NCBI RefSeq assembly: GCF_023487995.1
Contig: NZ_JAMFKN010000004.1
Span: 124,001-188,000, forward strand
Source of the DNA: Thermohalobaculum sediminis
Lineage (GTDB): Bacteria; Pseudomonadota; Alphaproteobacteria; Rhodobacterales; Rhodobacteraceae
Length of the DNA: 64,000 nucleotides
Reading direction: 5' to 3'
The position numbers were made by a program, and so were the translations under genes. Shown here piece after piece: positions 52,644 to 62,727 of the stretch. Below the pieces are notes generated by a model. That model worked only from the letters and a program-made list of their open reading frames with translations, made no database searches and was not told the DNA's origin. Each line of letters opens with the position of its first letter. The first letter of the stretch is position 1.

Positions 52644-52807
52644 CCATGATAGTCCGTCCCGAGGGCAGGAAAAGGCCGGGTGCCGCCAGAAGGCCCGCGA
52701 TGTCGCGTCCCGCCGGAGCGGCGGCACCGATGCGCCCGGCCGCGTCCGGGACAGGTGCCGCATTGCATGGCGGTCCGTTGGGGGCGCCCGGCTGCTTGGG
52801 TGCGGGC

Positions 52808-53944
52808 ATGAAACCGATCTTTCTCTATGGCTCGCTGCGCGATCGGGGGCTGCTCGAGGTGGTGCTCGGCCGCCCCCTCGGCCCGGCCTGCATCCTGCCG
52901 GCGCGGGCGGAGGGCTTCGTGGCCCTGCGGCATGCGCGCGCGGATTACCCGCTGCTATGGCCCGCGCCGGGTGCGGCGGCGGAAGGCACGCTGTTCCGGC
53001 CTGCGGGTCCGGCCGAGCGCGCGCGGCTCGAATTCTACGAATCCGCCGAGTATGAGCTCGCGGGCATCGAGGTTCTGACCGCCTCGGGCCTCGTCGCGGC
53101 CGATTATTTCCGGCCCCGCGAGGGCGCGCCGGCAAGCGCCGAGCCGTGGGACCTCGCCGCGTGGCAGGCCGAGCATGCCGCCCTTGTGATCGAGGCGGCG
53201 CGCGAGTTGATGGAGCATCACGGCCGCCTGCCGCCCGGCGCGCTCCACCGGCACTGGCCCGCGATGCTGACGCGTGCCCGCGCGCGCGTTCTCGCCGCGC
53301 AGGGGGGCGCCGTGGCCGGAGACGCGTTGCGGACGGGCTTCTCGGCGGCGCGCGATGTCGAGTGGCTCGAGCGGCGTCCCGCATGGACCGGCTATCTCGC
53401 CGTCGAGGAGCATCGCCTGCGCCATCGCCGCCATGACGGCGGCTGGACGCAGCCGCTGGCGCGCACGACCGTCTCGTGGGGGGATGCGGTAACCATCCTG
53501 CCCTACGACCCCCGGCGCGACCGGGTGCTCATGATCGAGCAGTTCCGCCCCGGCCCGGCCGCCCGCGGCGATCCCACTCCGTGGTGCATCGAGGTCATCG
53601 CCGGCCGGATCGACGCGGATGGCAATTCCGAGGCGACCGCGCGGCGCGAGGCGATGGAGGAGGCGGGGCTGACGATCGGCCGCATCATCCGCCTGCCGGG
53701 CTACTACCCGACGCCCGGCCTCGCGTCGGAATATCTCGCGGCATTCGTGGGCGAGGCGGATCTGGCGGGCGAGGGCGGGCTGCACGGGCTGGCCGCCGAG
53801 GGCGAGGACATCCGCACCATCGTCCTTCCGCTCGACGCCGCGCTCGACGCGCTGGAGAGCGGCGGCGTCAACACCGGGCCCGCGATGATCCCGCTGCTCT
53901 GGCTCGCCCGCCACCGCGAGAGGCTGCGCGCCGCCTGGGCCTGA
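52808..53944 (+). CDS. trgB: TrgB: gamma-glutamylcyclotransferase-like plus Nudix protein
   Basis: 378 residues from the ATG at 52808. The N-terminal domain has F-L-Y-G-S-L-R (5-11), the cyclotransferase-like (AIG2) substrate loop. From about 225 a Nudix hydrolase domain follows, resembling ADP-ribose pyrophosphatase, with R-V-L-M-I-E-Q-F-R-P-G and the box ending R-R-E-A-M-E-E-A-G-L. The first Glu of the Nudix box seems to be Gly, while the R-E-x-x-E-E core is intact. The length and the neighbours trgA and cysK fit R. sphaeroides TrgB. Confidence 0.82.
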   Translation: MKPIFLYGSLRDRGLLEVVLGRPLGPACILPARAEGFVALRHARADYPLLWPAPGAAAEGTLFRPAGPAERARLEFYESAEYELAGIEVLTASGLVAADYFRPREGAPASAEPWDLAAWQAEHAALVIEAARELMEHHGRLPPGALHRHWPAMLTRARARVLAAQGGAVAGDALRTGFSAARDVEWLERRPAWTGYLAVEEHRLRHRRHDGGWTQPLARTTVSWGDAVTILPYDPRRDRVLMIEQFRPGPAARGDPTPWCIEVIAGRIDADGNSEATARREAMEEAGLTIGRIIRLPGYYPTPGLASEYLAAFVGEADLAGEGGLHGLAAEGEDIRTIVLPLDAALDALESGGVNTGPAMIPLLWLARHRERLRAAWA

Positions 53945-54038
53945 GCCCCGCGCCGCACGGGGTTGAGCGCCGTGAGCATTCCGCTTAAGTGGGGATTCGG
54001 TGTGGAACGCGAATTTCTGCGGCTGAGGAGTGTGGAAA

Positions 54039-55082
54039 ATGCATGTCTTCAAGGATCTCCCCGACGCGGTCGGCCACACGCCGCTGATCCGCTTGCGGCA
54101 GGCGTCCGAGCTGACCGGTTGCGAGATCCTCGGCAAGGCCGAGTTCCTCAATCCGGGCCAGTCGGTCAAGGACCGTGCCGCGCTCTGGATCATCCGCGAC
54201 GCGGTGGCGCGCGGCGAGCTGCGGCCCGGCGGCACGATCGTCGAGGGGACCGCGGGCAACACCGGCATCGGCCTCAGCCTTGTCGGCGCGGCGATGGGAT
54301 TCCGGACCGTGATCGTGATCCCCGACACGCAGAGCCAGGAAAAGAAGGACATGCTGCGGCTTGCCGGAGCCGAGCTGGTCGAGGTGCCGGCGGTGCCCTA
54401 CCGCAACCCCAACAACTACGTCCATTACGCCCGCCGGCTGGCCGAGGCGCTGGCCCGGACCGAGCCGAACGGCGCGGTCTTCGCGAACCAGTTCGACAAC
54501 GTGGCGAACCGCCAGGCCCACATCGACTCGACCGCGCCCGAAATCTGGGAGCAGACCGGCGGCAAGGTGGACGGCTTCATCTGTGCCGTGGGGTCGGGCG
54601 GCACGCTTGCGGGCGTGGCGATGGGGCTAAAGGCCCGCAACCCGCAGATCAGGATCGGTCTCGCCGACCCGATGGGGGCGGCACTCTACGAATACTATCG
54701 CAACGGCGCGCTCAAGGCCGAGGGCTCGTCGATCTCGGAAGGTATCGGGCAGGGCCGCATCACGGCGAACCTCGAGGGGCTGGAGGTGGATCATCCCTAC
54801 CAGATCCCGGACGCCGAGGGGCTGCCCGTCGTGTTCGACCTGCTGCAGCGCGAGGGGCTGTGCATGGGCCTCTCGACCGGGATCAACGTGGCGGGCGCCA
54901 TCCGCATGGCGCGGGACATGGGGCCCGGGCACACCATCGTCACCGTGCTGTGCGACTATGGCTCGCGCTACCAGTCCAAGGTGTTCAACCCCGCCTTCCT
55001 GCGCGAGAAGGGGCTGCCGGTTCCGGCCTGGCTCGACCGCGGGCCCGACGCGGCGATCCCCCGGGTCTTCGAGGACGCCTGA
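54039..55082 (+). CDS. cysK: Cysteine synthase A
   Basis: 347 residues from the ATG at 54039 (GAGGAG at 54025-54030); a GTG at 54030 would overlap that site. It makes cysteine from O-acetylserine and sulfide. The pyridoxal phosphate lysine is Lys44 in N-P-G-Q-S-V-K-D; the substrate loop is E-G-T-A-G-N-T-G near 70, the phosphate loop G-S-G-G-T near 183, and L-S-T-G-I-N near 275. Cysteine and thiol supply is tied to tellurite tolerance, which would explain the link with trgAB. Confidence 0.92.
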   Translation: MHVFKDLPDAVGHTPLIRLRQASELTGCEILGKAEFLNPGQSVKDRAALWIIRDAVARGELRPGGTIVEGTAGNTGIGLSLVGAAMGFRTVIVIPDTQSQEKKDMLRLAGAELVEVPAVPYRNPNNYVHYARRLAEALARTEPNGAVFANQFDNVANRQAHIDSTAPEIWEQTGGKVDGFICAVGSGGTLAGVAMGLKARNPQIRIGLADPMGAALYEYYRNGALKAEGSSISEGIGQGRITANLEGLEVDHPYQIPDAEGLPVVFDLLQREGLCMGLSTGINVAGAIRMARDMGPGHTIVTVLCDYGSRYQSKVFNPAFLREKGLPVPAWLDRGPDAAIPRVFEDA

Positions 55083-55140
55083 GGCGGTCGCGGCAACAGT
55101 GCACTGGCGCAGCCGCCGGGCGCGCGCTAAGCCCTGTCGC

Positions 55141-57663
55141 ATGAGAGCTTCCATCCTCGGCGCCCTGATCGGGGCCTTTCTCGCGCTCGCCCTCGCCGGC
55201 CCGCTCCACGCGCAGCGGCCCGAGAAGGAGCCGGAGCCGCCGCGCGTCCTGCTCGAGCAATGGGAGCAGCGCGCCGAGGCGGTCGCTCGCGAGATCGACG
55301 ATGCCGAACTCGATTTCGAGCGCATCGACAAGCTGCGGGGCCAGCTTTCGGCCGAGATCGGGCGCATGGGCGAACTGGCCGCGCGCCTCGAGACCGAGCT
55401 TGCGCCGCTATTGCGGCAGCGCGAAGCGCTGGGCCCGGCACCGGCCGAGGGGGCGTCCGAGGCGCCCGACGTGGCGAAGGAACGCGCCCGGCTGAACGCG
55501 GCCATCGAGGAACTCGAGGGCGCCAAGCGCCGCACGCAGCAGGCGTCCGCCCGCGCTGCGGCCCAGATCGACCGGTTGCTCGCCCAACGCAGGCAGATCT
55601 TCAGCGAGGCGCTTCTCAACCGAGGCCCCAGCGTGCTCGAGCCGCAGACCCTCGCGACGGCCGTCTCCGCGGTCGGCCGTGGCGTCGGCGTGCTGTTCGC
55701 CGAGAGCCGGGAGCGGATTGCCGAGCAGGGCCTCAAGGGCGGCGAGGGCCTCGCCGTCCGGATCATCACGCCGCTCATGGTGATCGTCGCCGCGTTTTTC
55801 GGATTCCGACGGGTGCGGGATGTGCTGATCGGCGGCCTCTCGAGGCGGATCAGTCCGAACGTGACGGCGTCTCGCCGGCTTGCGATCGCGGCGGGGCTGA
55901 CCGCGACGCGGCTGTTCCTGCCGATCCTCACGCTCGCCGTCGTCTTTCTGGCCGCGGCGGCATCGGGACTGCTTGGCGTCAAGGGGCTGGGAATCCTCAT
56001 GGCGCTGGGCATCGCGACCAGCCTCGCGGTCGGCGCCTACGCGCTGGGCAGCGCCTATTTCTCGCCCCACGCGCCGGAGCTGCGGATCTCGGCGCTGGGT
56101 GACCGGGACGCAACGCGGGCGCATCGCTGGCTGATCGCCCTTGCGGCGATCTACTCGGTGGACTGGATCCTTGTCGTCGAGGGCAAGAGCATCGGCGTCG
56201 GCATCGAGCTGCTGACGGTCTACAACACGACCCTGCAGATCCTTGGCGGGGTCGCCCTGTGGAACCTCGTCGGCATCATCCATCGCCGGGACGGCGGGGA
56301 CACGCGTGAAGGCGCCGAGGGGGGGCATGACTTCGACGATGGCGGCGCCGAGGCCGAGGACACCGACGCCGTGCTGGTACCGATCCTGCTGCGGCTGGCG
56401 GGCATCGTGATGCGCGCCGTCGCCGTGCTTGCGCCCAGCCTCGCGCTGGGCGGGTATTTCGCGGCGTCGCGCTTCGTGTTCCATCCCCCGATCGCCTCGT
56501 TCGCGCTGATCGGCTTCTTCGTCCTGCTCTACTCGGTGGTGCGCGAGATCGTCGAAGGCATCTTCGCCCCCTCGGCGGCGGCGACGTCGACGCAGCGGCG
56601 ACTGCGGCTCATCCCCGTCGCGGTTGGCTTCCTTCTGACGGTGCTGGCGATCCCGCTGCTCGCGATGATCTGGGGCGCGAACACGGTCGATCTGGTCACC
56701 ATCTGGCGGCAGATCGGCGAAGGCTTCATGGTGGGCGACCTGCGGCTCTCGCCGGTCGAGTTCCTGTCCTTCTGCATCGTCTTCTCGATCGGCTTCCTCC
56801 TCACCCGGCTGCTGCAGGGGGTGCTGCGCCATTCGGTGCTGCCGCTGACGGCGCTCGACACTGGCGCGCGCGCCGCGATCATCGCCGGGGTGGGCTATAT
56901 CGGCATCCTGATCGCCGCGCTTGTCGCGATCTCGACCGCCGGGCTCGACCTGTCGAACCTCGCGATTGTCGCGGGCGCGTTGTCGGTCGGCATCGGCTTC
57001 GGCCTGCAGAACATCGTCAACAATTTCGTGTCCGGGCTGATCCTGCTGATCGAGCGGCCGATCAAGGCCGGCGACTGGGTCGAGATCCCGTCCGGCATGG
57101 GCTATGTCAAGCAGATCAACGTGCGTTCAACCGAGATCGAGACCTTCGACCGCTCATCGCTGATCGTGCCGAACTCGGAGCTCATCTCGAGCACGGTCAC
57201 CAACTACACCCACAACAACCTCCAGGGGCGGATGATCGCCAAGGTGGGCGTGGCCTATGGCAGCGACACCCGCAAGGTCGAGGCCATCCTGCTCGAGATC
57301 GCTCGCGCCCACCCGATGGTCCTGCGCCGCCCGGCGCCGTGGATCAATTTCGCGGGCTTCGGCGACAGCGCGCTGAACTTCGAGATCCGGGCGATCCTGC
57401 GCGACGTGAACTGGGTGGTGAATGTCCGCAGCGACCTCAATCACGAGATCGCGCGCCGCTTCGCCGCCGAGGGGATCGAGATCCCCTTCCCGCAGCGCGA
57501 CCTGCACCTGCGCAACCCCGCGGCCATCTCGGCGGCGCTGGCGCCGCAGGCCGCGCCGCCCGCGCCCCGGCGCCGCAAGGGCGCCGCGCAGGGCGACGCG
57601 CCGCCGCATCCGGCCAGCGACGACGCATCGGGTGGCGACACCGATGCCGGCGACGGCCGCTGA
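55141..57663 (+). CDS. Large mechanosensitive channel protein (MscS family, DUF3772)
   Basis: 840 residues from the ATG at 55141. A signal peptide (1-24, P-L-H-A-Q) precedes a periplasmic coiled-coil part (35-200, DUF3772-like, rich in Glu/Arg/Leu). About ten membrane helices follow. The MscS core has the pore helix and beta domain with G-F-G-L-Q-N-I-V-N-N-F-V-S-G near 620-633, and E-R-P-I-K-A-G-D near 640. The Pro/Ala-rich, charged C-terminal 40 residues are disordered. It protects against osmotic downshock. Confidence 0.88.
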   Translation: MRASILGALIGAFLALALAGPLHAQRPEKEPEPPRVLLEQWEQRAEAVAREIDDAELDFERIDKLRGQLSAEIGRMGELAARLETELAPLLRQREALGPAPAEGASEAPDVAKERARLNAAIEELEGAKRRTQQASARAAAQIDRLLAQRRQIFSEALLNRGPSVLEPQTLATAVSAVGRGVGVLFAESRERIAEQGLKGGEGLAVRIITPLMVIVAAFFGFRRVRDVLIGGLSRRISPNVTASRRLAIAAGLTATRLFLPILTLAVVFLAAAASGLLGVKGLGILMALGIATSLAVGAYALGSAYFSPHAPELRISALGDRDATRAHRWLIALAAIYSVDWILVVEGKSIGVGIELLTVYNTTLQILGGVALWNLVGIIHRRDGGDTREGAEGGHDFDDGGAEAEDTDAVLVPILLRLAGIVMRAVAVLAPSLALGGYFAASRFVFHPPIASFALIGFFVLLYSVVREIVEGIFAPSAAATSTQRRLRLIPVAVGFLLTVLAIPLLAMIWGANTVDLVTIWRQIGEGFMVGDLRLSPVEFLSFCIVFSIGFLLTRLLQGVLRHSVLPLTALDTGARAAIIAGVGYIGILIAALVAISTAGLDLSNLAIVAGALSVGIGFGLQNIVNNFVSGLILLIERPIKAGDWVEIPSGMGYVKQINVRSTEIETFDRSSLIVPNSELISSTVTNYTHNNLQGRMIAKVGVAYGSDTRKVEAILLEIARAHPMVLRRPAPWINFAGFGDSALNFEIRAILRDVNWVVNVRSDLNHEIARRFAAEGIEIPFPQRDLHLRNPAAISAALAPQAAPPAPRRRKGAAQGDAPPHPASDDASGGDTDAGDGR

Positions 57664-57705
57664 CACGCCCGTGCCCGAACATTCAGCAAGCCGAGGAGCC
57701 CGCCG

Positions 57706-58428
57706 ATGACCGAACCCCTGTTCCGCGACGACGCCTATCGCGCCGAGTGCGAGGCGCGGGTGACGGCCATCACGCCCGAGGGCGGGATCGTGCTCGACCG
57801 CACCGTGTTCTACCCGACCGGCGGAGGCCAGCCGGGCGACAGCGGCACGCTCAGCTGGGACGGGGCCGAGTGCTGGATCGTCACCGCGGTGAAGGGCGAG
57901 GCGCCGGGCGAGATCGTCCACACCCCGCGCGAGGGCGAGCCCCTGCCGCCCGTGGGCGCCACGGTGCGCGCGGCGCTGAACTGGCCCCGTCGGCACCGGC
58001 ACATGCGCGTCCACACCGCGCTGCACCTCCTGTCGGTCATCATCCCGCTGCCGGTCACAGGCGGCTCGATCAACCACGAGAAGGGCCGTCTCGATTTCGA
58101 CATGCCCGACCCGCTCGACGACCGCGAGGGGATCGAGGCGCGGCTGCGCGAGTTGATCGGGGCAGACCACCCGGTGACGACCGAGTGGATCACCGACGCC
58201 GAGCTCGAAGCCAATCCCGGCCTCGTCAAGACCATGGCGGTGAAGCCCCCGATGGGACAGGGCCGTGTTCGACTGGTGCGGATCGGCGCGGGCGAGGGGA
58301 CGATCGACCTCCAGCCCTGCGGCGGCACGCATGTGCGCTCGACCGCCGAGGTGGGCGCGGTGAGCCTCGGCAAGATCGAGAAGAAGGGCAAGCAGAACCG
58401 CCGGGTGACCGTGCTCATCGACGCCTGA
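57706..58428 (+). CDS. Free-standing alanyl-tRNA editing protein (AlaX type)
   Basis: 240 residues. It removes wrongly attached serine or glycine from tRNA-Ala. The four zinc ligands of the editing domain are visible: His103 and His107 in H-T-A-L-H, Cys205 and His209 in C-G-G-T-H. P-T-G-G-G-Q-P-G-D (38-46) is the N-terminal glycine-rich motif, so this is the longer AlaX form. It sits 42 bases after the channel gene. Confidence 0.9.
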   Translation: MTEPLFRDDAYRAECEARVTAITPEGGIVLDRTVFYPTGGGQPGDSGTLSWDGAECWIVTAVKGEAPGEIVHTPREGEPLPPVGATVRAALNWPRRHRHMRVHTALHLLSVIIPLPVTGGSINHEKGRLDFDMPDPLDDREGIEARLRELIGADHPVTTEWITDAELEANPGLVKTMAVKPPMGQGRVRLVRIGAGEGTIDLQPCGGTHVRSTAEVGAVSLGKIEKKGKQNRRVTVLIDA

Positions 58429-58516
58429 GCCGCGGCCGCGCGCTGGGTGCGGTTGATTCCGTCCGGCTGCGCGTCTACGACGAAGAACATCCGCACGATC
58501 CAGGAGACGGCCCCGA

Positions 58517-59368
58517 ATGTCCGCGAGTGATCCGAGCCCCCTCGTCTCGACCGCCTGGCTCGAGGAGCGCCTCGGCGCCCCCGACATCCGCATCCTCGAT
58601 GGCTCGCTCTACCTGCCGGGCGATCCGCGCGACGCGCATGCGCTCTACGAGAAGGCGCATATCCCAGGCGCGCGCTTCTTCGACATCGAGGAGATCTCGG
58701 ATGCGCGCTCCGACCTGCCGCACATGCTGCCGCCGGTCGAGAAGTTCGTGGCCCGCGTCCGGCGCATGGGCATCGGCGATGGCCACCGCGTCGTCGCCTA
58801 CGACCAGCAGGGCCTGTTCTCGGCGGCTCGGGTGTGGTGGATGTTCCGGGTGTTCGGCCACAGCGATGTCTCGGTGCTCGACGGCGGCCTGCCGAAATGG
58901 CTGGCCGAGGGCCGCCCCGTCGAGGACGAGGCGCCCGAGCCGCGCGAGCGCCATTTCACCGGCCGCAAGAACGCCTCGATGGTGCGCGACGTGACGCAGA
59001 TCGCGGGGCACGCCAAGCTGAGGGACGAGCAGATCGTCGATGCCCGTTCGCCCGGACGCTTCCGCGGCGAGGAGGCCGAGCCGCGGCCCGGCCTGCGGGC
59101 GGGCCACATCCCGGGCTCGAAGAACGTGCACTACAGGTCGCTCCTCGAGGACGATGGCACGATGAAGCCGGTGGCCGAGACGCGCGCAATCTTCGAGGCC
59201 GCGGGAGTGGACCTGTCGAAGCCCGTCGTCACCACCTGCGGCTCGGGCATCACGGCGGCGATCCTGACGCTTGCCCTGCACCGCATGGGGCACGGCAGGA
59301 ACGCGCTCTATGACGGCTCCTGGGCGGAATGGGGCAGCTACCCGGACCTCGCCGTCGAGAAGGGCTGA
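58517..59368 (+). CDS. sseA: 3-mercaptopyruvate sulfurtransferase
   Basis: 283 residues, two rhodanese domains; only the second is catalytic. The active Cys241 is in T-T-C-G-S-G-I-T-A, the loop that marks mercaptopyruvate rather than thiosulfate sulfurtransferase. V-D-A-R-S-P-G-R-F near 174 and G-H-I-P-G-S-K-N near 197 are conserved. It transfers sulfur from 3-mercaptopyruvate to thiols or cyanide. The GNAT gene follows after three bases. Confidence 0.9.
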   Translation: MSASDPSPLVSTAWLEERLGAPDIRILDGSLYLPGDPRDAHALYEKAHIPGARFFDIEEISDARSDLPHMLPPVEKFVARVRRMGIGDGHRVVAYDQQGLFSAARVWWMFRVFGHSDVSVLDGGLPKWLAEGRPVEDEAPEPRERHFTGRKNASMVRDVTQIAGHAKLRDEQIVDARSPGRFRGEEAEPRPGLRAGHIPGSKNVHYRSLLEDDGTMKPVAETRAIFEAAGVDLSKPVVTTCGSGITAAILTLALHRMGHGRNALYDGSWAEWGSYPDLAVEKG

Positions 59369-59371
59369 GGC

Positions 59372-59923
59372 ATGGCGCGCGCGGACGCAGGCGACCGCAT
59401 CGACTACGTGGTGACCTATCTCGAAATGAACGCGCGCCCCGTCGCGCCGATCCCGCACATGCCGGTCGGCGGCTCGCTCGCGCTGATCCGCGCCGAGGCG
59501 CCGCCCGCGGACTATTTCCTCTACCTCTACGGCCAGGTCGGCGCGGCCTATGAATGGACCGACTGGCTCCGCCGCCCGCGCGCCGAGCTCGACACCTTCG
59601 TGTCCGACCCAAGGACCGAGCTGTTCACGCTGATGCTCGACGGCTGGCCCGGTGGCTTCTTCGTGCTCGACACGCGCGAGGACGGGGTCTGCGATCTCGC
59701 CTATTTCGGGCTGGTGCCGCAGGCGGTGGGGCGTGGCCTCGGGCACTGGCTGCTTGCCACCGCCGTGCACATGGGCTGGGACCGGCCCGGCGTGCAGCGG
59801 ATGACGGTGAACACCAACACGCTGGACCATTCCCGCGCGCTCGGCCTCTACCAGCGGGTCGGCTTCGTGCCGGTGCGCCGCGAGGAAGCAAGCCGCATCC
59901 TCGGCCGGACGCGCGAGGTCTGA
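59372..59923 (+). CDS. GNAT-family N-acetyltransferase
   Basis: 183 residues. The acetyl-CoA loop is V-P-Q-A-V-G-R-G-L-G-H near 115-125, followed by V-N-T-N-T-L-D-H-S-R-A and L-Y-Q-R-V-G-F near 160. A tail with R-R-E-E follows. It shares a transcript with sseA and ends seven bases before the converging rsmA gene. The acceptor is unknown. Confidence 0.85.
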   Translation: MARADAGDRIDYVVTYLEMNARPVAPIPHMPVGGSLALIRAEAPPADYFLYLYGQVGAAYEWTDWLRRPRAELDTFVSDPRTELFTLMLDGWPGGFFVLDTREDGVCDLAYFGLVPQAVGRGLGHWLLATAVHMGWDRPGVQRMTVNTNTLDHSRALGLYQRVGFVPVRREEASRILGRTREV

Positions 59924-59930
59924 GCGGCCA

Positions 59931-60776
59931 TCAGCCCAGGGACTGCGCCACCCGCGCGAGCGCGAGGAACTCGTCGATGCTCAGGGTCTCGGCCCGGCGC
60001 GTGGGGTCGATGCCGGCCGTCTCGAGCAGGGGCGCGGGGTCGCGTCCCAGCGCCTTGAGCGACTGGCGCAGCATCTTGCGCCGTTGCGAGAAGGCGGCGG
60101 CGACCACCCGCTCCAGCACCTTCGGGTCGATCGCGGCGCGCGGCTCGACCGGCCTGAGATGGACAACCGACGAGGTGACCTTCGGCGGCGGCACGAAGGC
60201 CGAGGGCGGCACGTCGAAGACGATCCGCGCCGTCGCGCGCCACTGCGCGAGGACCGAGAGCCGGCCATAGGCCTTGCTCCCCGGCGCTGCCACGATGCGC
60301 TCGGCCACCTCGCGCTGGAACATCAGCGTCAGGCTCTCCCAGAACGGCGGCCAGTCGGGCGGGGTCAGCCACCGCACCAGCAGCTCGGTGCCCACGTTGT
60401 AGGGCAGGTTTGCCACGATGCGCGCGGGGCCCGTGAGATGCGGGCGCGGGTCGACCTCGAGCGCATCTCCCTCGATCACGATCAGCCGGCCGGGGTAATG
60501 CGCCGCGATCTCGGCCAGCGCGTCGAGGCAGCGCGCGTCCCGTTCGATCGCCACCACGCGCGCGGCGCCCTGCGACAGCAGCGCGCGCGTGAGGCCGCCC
60601 GGACCGGGCCCCACCTCGATCACCTCGGCCCCTTCCAGCGGCCCCGAGGCCCGCGCGATCCGCGCGGTCAGGTTCAGATCGAGGAGGAAATTCTGGCCCA
60701 GAGACTTCTTCGCCGCGAGCCCGTGCCGCGCGATCACCTCGCGCAGCGGCGGCAGCCCGTCGGGGGCGAGGCTCAC
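59931..60776 (-). CDS. rsmA: 16S rRNA dimethyladenosine transferase
   Basis: 281 residues from a GTG at 60776 that overlaps the pdxA stop (GTGA). It dimethylates A1518 and A1519 of 16S r[11 protein letters not shown] is near 25, the SAM motif [10 protein letters not shown] near 55, and the catalytic N-L-P-Y-N-V near 125. The order surA-pdxA-rsmA is widely kept in Proteobacteria. Confidence 0.93.
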   Translation of the reverse strand: MSLAPDGLPPLREVIARHGLAAKKSLGQNFLLDLNLTARIARASGPLEGAEVIEVGPGPGGLTRALLSQGAARVVAIERDARCLDALAEIAAHYPGRLIVIEGDALEVDPRPHLTGPARIVANLPYNVGTELLVRWLTPPDWPPFWESLTLMFQREVAERIVAAPGSKAYGRLSVLAQWRATARIVFDVPPSAFVPPPKVTSSVVHLRPVEPRAAIDPKVLERVVAAAFSQRRKMLRQSLKALGRDPAPLLETAGIDPTRRAETLSIDEFLALARVAQSLG

Positions 60777-61777
60777 GCCGCGCGCGCCCGGTTGTCGGCG
60801 AGCAGCCCGGCGAGGTTCATCGCCTCGATCAGGCTCGTGGGGTCCGCGCGCCCGGTGCCGGCGATGTCGTAGGCCGTGCCGTGATCGGGCGAGGTGCGCA
60901 CGAAGGGCAGGCCCAGCGTCACGTTCACGCCGCGCTCGAAATCGAGCGCCTTGATCGGGATGAGGCCCTGATCGTGATACATCGTAAGCGCCGCGTCGTA
61001 GCGCGCCCGGGCGGCGGCGTGGAACATGGTGTCGGCCGGGTAGGGACCGGCCGCGTCGATGCCCTCGGCGCGTAGCCTCTCGATGGCAGGGGTGATGATC
61101 TCGATCTCCTCGCGCCCGATCGAGCCGCCCTCGCCGGCATGGGGGTTGAGGCCCGACACCGCGAGCCGCGGCGCGGGAATGCCGAAGTCCCGGCGCAGGC
61201 CCTCGGCGGTGATGCGCGCCGTCTCGACGATCAGGTCGGCGTCCAGTGCCGCGGGCACGGCGGCGAGCGGAATGTGGATCGTCACCGGCACGACGCGCAG
61301 CGAGGGACCTGCCAGCATCATCACCGGCCGCCGGACGCCGCCCAGATGGGCCAGGAACTCGGTGTGCCCCGGAAAGGCGAAGCCGGCGCCGTCGTAGAGC
61401 GCCTTCTTGTTGATCGGATTCGTGACCACCGCCGCGGCCTCGCCCGCCATCGCCAGGGCCACTGCGCGCTCGATCGCCCTGACCGTGGCGGGCGCGTTCG
61501 CCGGCAGGGGCTTGCCGTGAGGCGCCGGCGCGGCCAGCCGTTCGGGCAGCACGGGCAGCGCCCAGGGGTAGATCGCCGCCACCTCGGCCGGCGAGCCGAT
61601 CGTCTCGATCCGCACCCCCACCCGCTCAGCGGGCATGGCCAGTGCGTCGGGGTCGCCCACGAGGAAGAAGTTCCGGCGCAGCGCGCCCGAGGCATAGGCG
61701 CCGACCGTGATTTCGCCGCCGATGCCGGCCGGATCGCCCATGCTGACGGCAAGCGGGAGCGCGGTGCTGCGGCTCAT
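60773..61777 (-). CDS. pdxA: 4-hydroxythreonine-4-phosphate dehydrogenase
   Basis: 334 residues. It oxidises 4-phosphohydroxy-L-threonine in pyridoxal phosphate synthesis. The metal-binding and catalytic parts are seen in G-H-T-E-F-L-A near 137, Y-H-D-Q-G-L-I-P near 268 and S-P-D-H-G-T-A-Y-D near 297. Its ATG overlaps the surA stop by four bases. Confidence 0.93.
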   Translation of the reverse strand: MSRSTALPLAVSMGDPAGIGGEITVGAYASGALRRNFFLVGDPDALAMPAERVGVRIETIGSPAEVAAIYPWALPVLPERLAAPAPHGKPLPANAPATVRAIERAVALAMAGEAAAVVTNPINKKALYDGAGFAFPGHTEFLAHLGGVRRPVMMLAGPSLRVVPVTIHIPLAAVPAALDADLIVETARITAEGLRRDFGIPAPRLAVSGLNPHAGEGGSIGREEIEIITPAIERLRAEGIDAAGPYPADTMFHAAARARYDAALTMYHDQGLIPIKALDFERGVNVTLGLPFVRTSPDHGTAYDIAGTGRADPTSLIEAMNLAGLLADNRARAA

Positions 61778-62727
61778 CGCAGCTCGATCAGCGCGTCGCG
61801 GCGCAGCTCCTGCAGCAGCCCCTCGGAGAGCCGCGCGCTCTGCTGCGCCATCAGACCGCGGCGCACCCGCTCGCGCAGTTCCGGGTCGCTCGGATCGAGG
61901 CCCTGCGGCGTCTCGACCCGCCTGTCGACCACCTGCAGGATCGAGAAGCCGCCCGGCACCGGCAGCGGCGCGGTGACGCCGCCCGGCTCGAGCCCCGACA
62001 GGGCGCCGGCAAGCTGCGGCGGCAGGTTCCGCTCGGTCACCCAGCCGACATTGCCCCTCGACTGCGCGCTCGGCGCCCGCGAGTAGCGCTGCACCAGCGT
62101 CTCGAAATCCGCGCCGGCCCTGACCTCGGCGATGATCCGCTCGGCCAGCTCGCGCGTGGCCTCCTCGCCGCGCTGGTTCTCGGCCGAGGGCAGGCCGATC
62201 TCACGGACCTGCCATGAGGTGACGCCGCGGCCCTGCAGGAGTGAGAGTTCGGCCTCGATCTCGGCCTCGCCGGGCTCGAGGCGCCGCGCGAAGCGGGCGC
62301 GCACCACCTCGCGCCAGACCGCGTCGGCCGCCAGCATGTCCTCGACCGCTCCCTCGCCGATGCCCTGCGCCGAGAGGAGCGCGCTGAGCGCGTCCGGCGT
62401 CGTGCCCAGGCGCTCGGCCATGTCGGCGCGCGCCTGCTCAATCGTTTCAGGGTTGGCGCTCAGCCCGAGCCGCTTGCCCTCCTGAAGCTTCAGCCGGTCC
62501 TCGATGAGCTGGTCGAGTGCCGCTGTCCGCAGCGCCTCGGGGCTGGCGGTCGAAACGCCCAGGGTCTGCAGGATCTGCATGCGCTGCTGAAGGTCGTAGC
62601 CGGTGATCGCCTGGTCGTTCACCACGGCCACGGGGCGAAAGATCGTCTGTTGCGCCGCCGCCGGCTGGCCCAGCCCCACGAGGAGGGCGAGGCCGAAGAC
62701 GAGCGGCAGCATCACGCGATGGGGCAT
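61774..62727 (-). CDS. surA: SurA-like periplasmic chaperone/peptidyl-prolyl isomerase
   Basis: 317 residues from the ATG at 62727, with GGAGA seven bases upstream; an ATG at 62742 adds five residues. The signal peptide ends Q-P-A-A-A-Q. The N-terminal chaperone domain ([10 protein letters not shown] near 37) is followed by one parvulin domain (about 170-270, with S-R-G-N-V-G-W-V and the P-V-P-G-G-F-S-I-L strand). SurA escorts outer-membrane proteins to BAM. The lptD gene that usually precedes surA is absent from the 1.2 kb left in the window. Confidence 0.85.
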   Translation of the reverse strand: MPHRVMLPLVFGLALLVGLGQPAAAQQTIFRPVAVVNDQAITGYDLQQRMQILQTLGVSTASPEALRTAALDQLIEDRLKLQEGKRLGLSANPETIEQARADMAERLGTTPDALSALLSAQGIGEGAVEDMLAADAVWREVVRARFARRLEPGEAEIEAELSLLQGRGVTSWQVREIGLPSAENQRGEEATRELAERIIAEVRAGADFETLVQRYSRAPSAQSRGNVGWVTERNLPPQLAGALSGLEPGGVTAPLPVPGGFSILQVVDRRVETPQGLDPSDPELRERVRRGLMAQQSARLSEGLLQELRRDALIELR

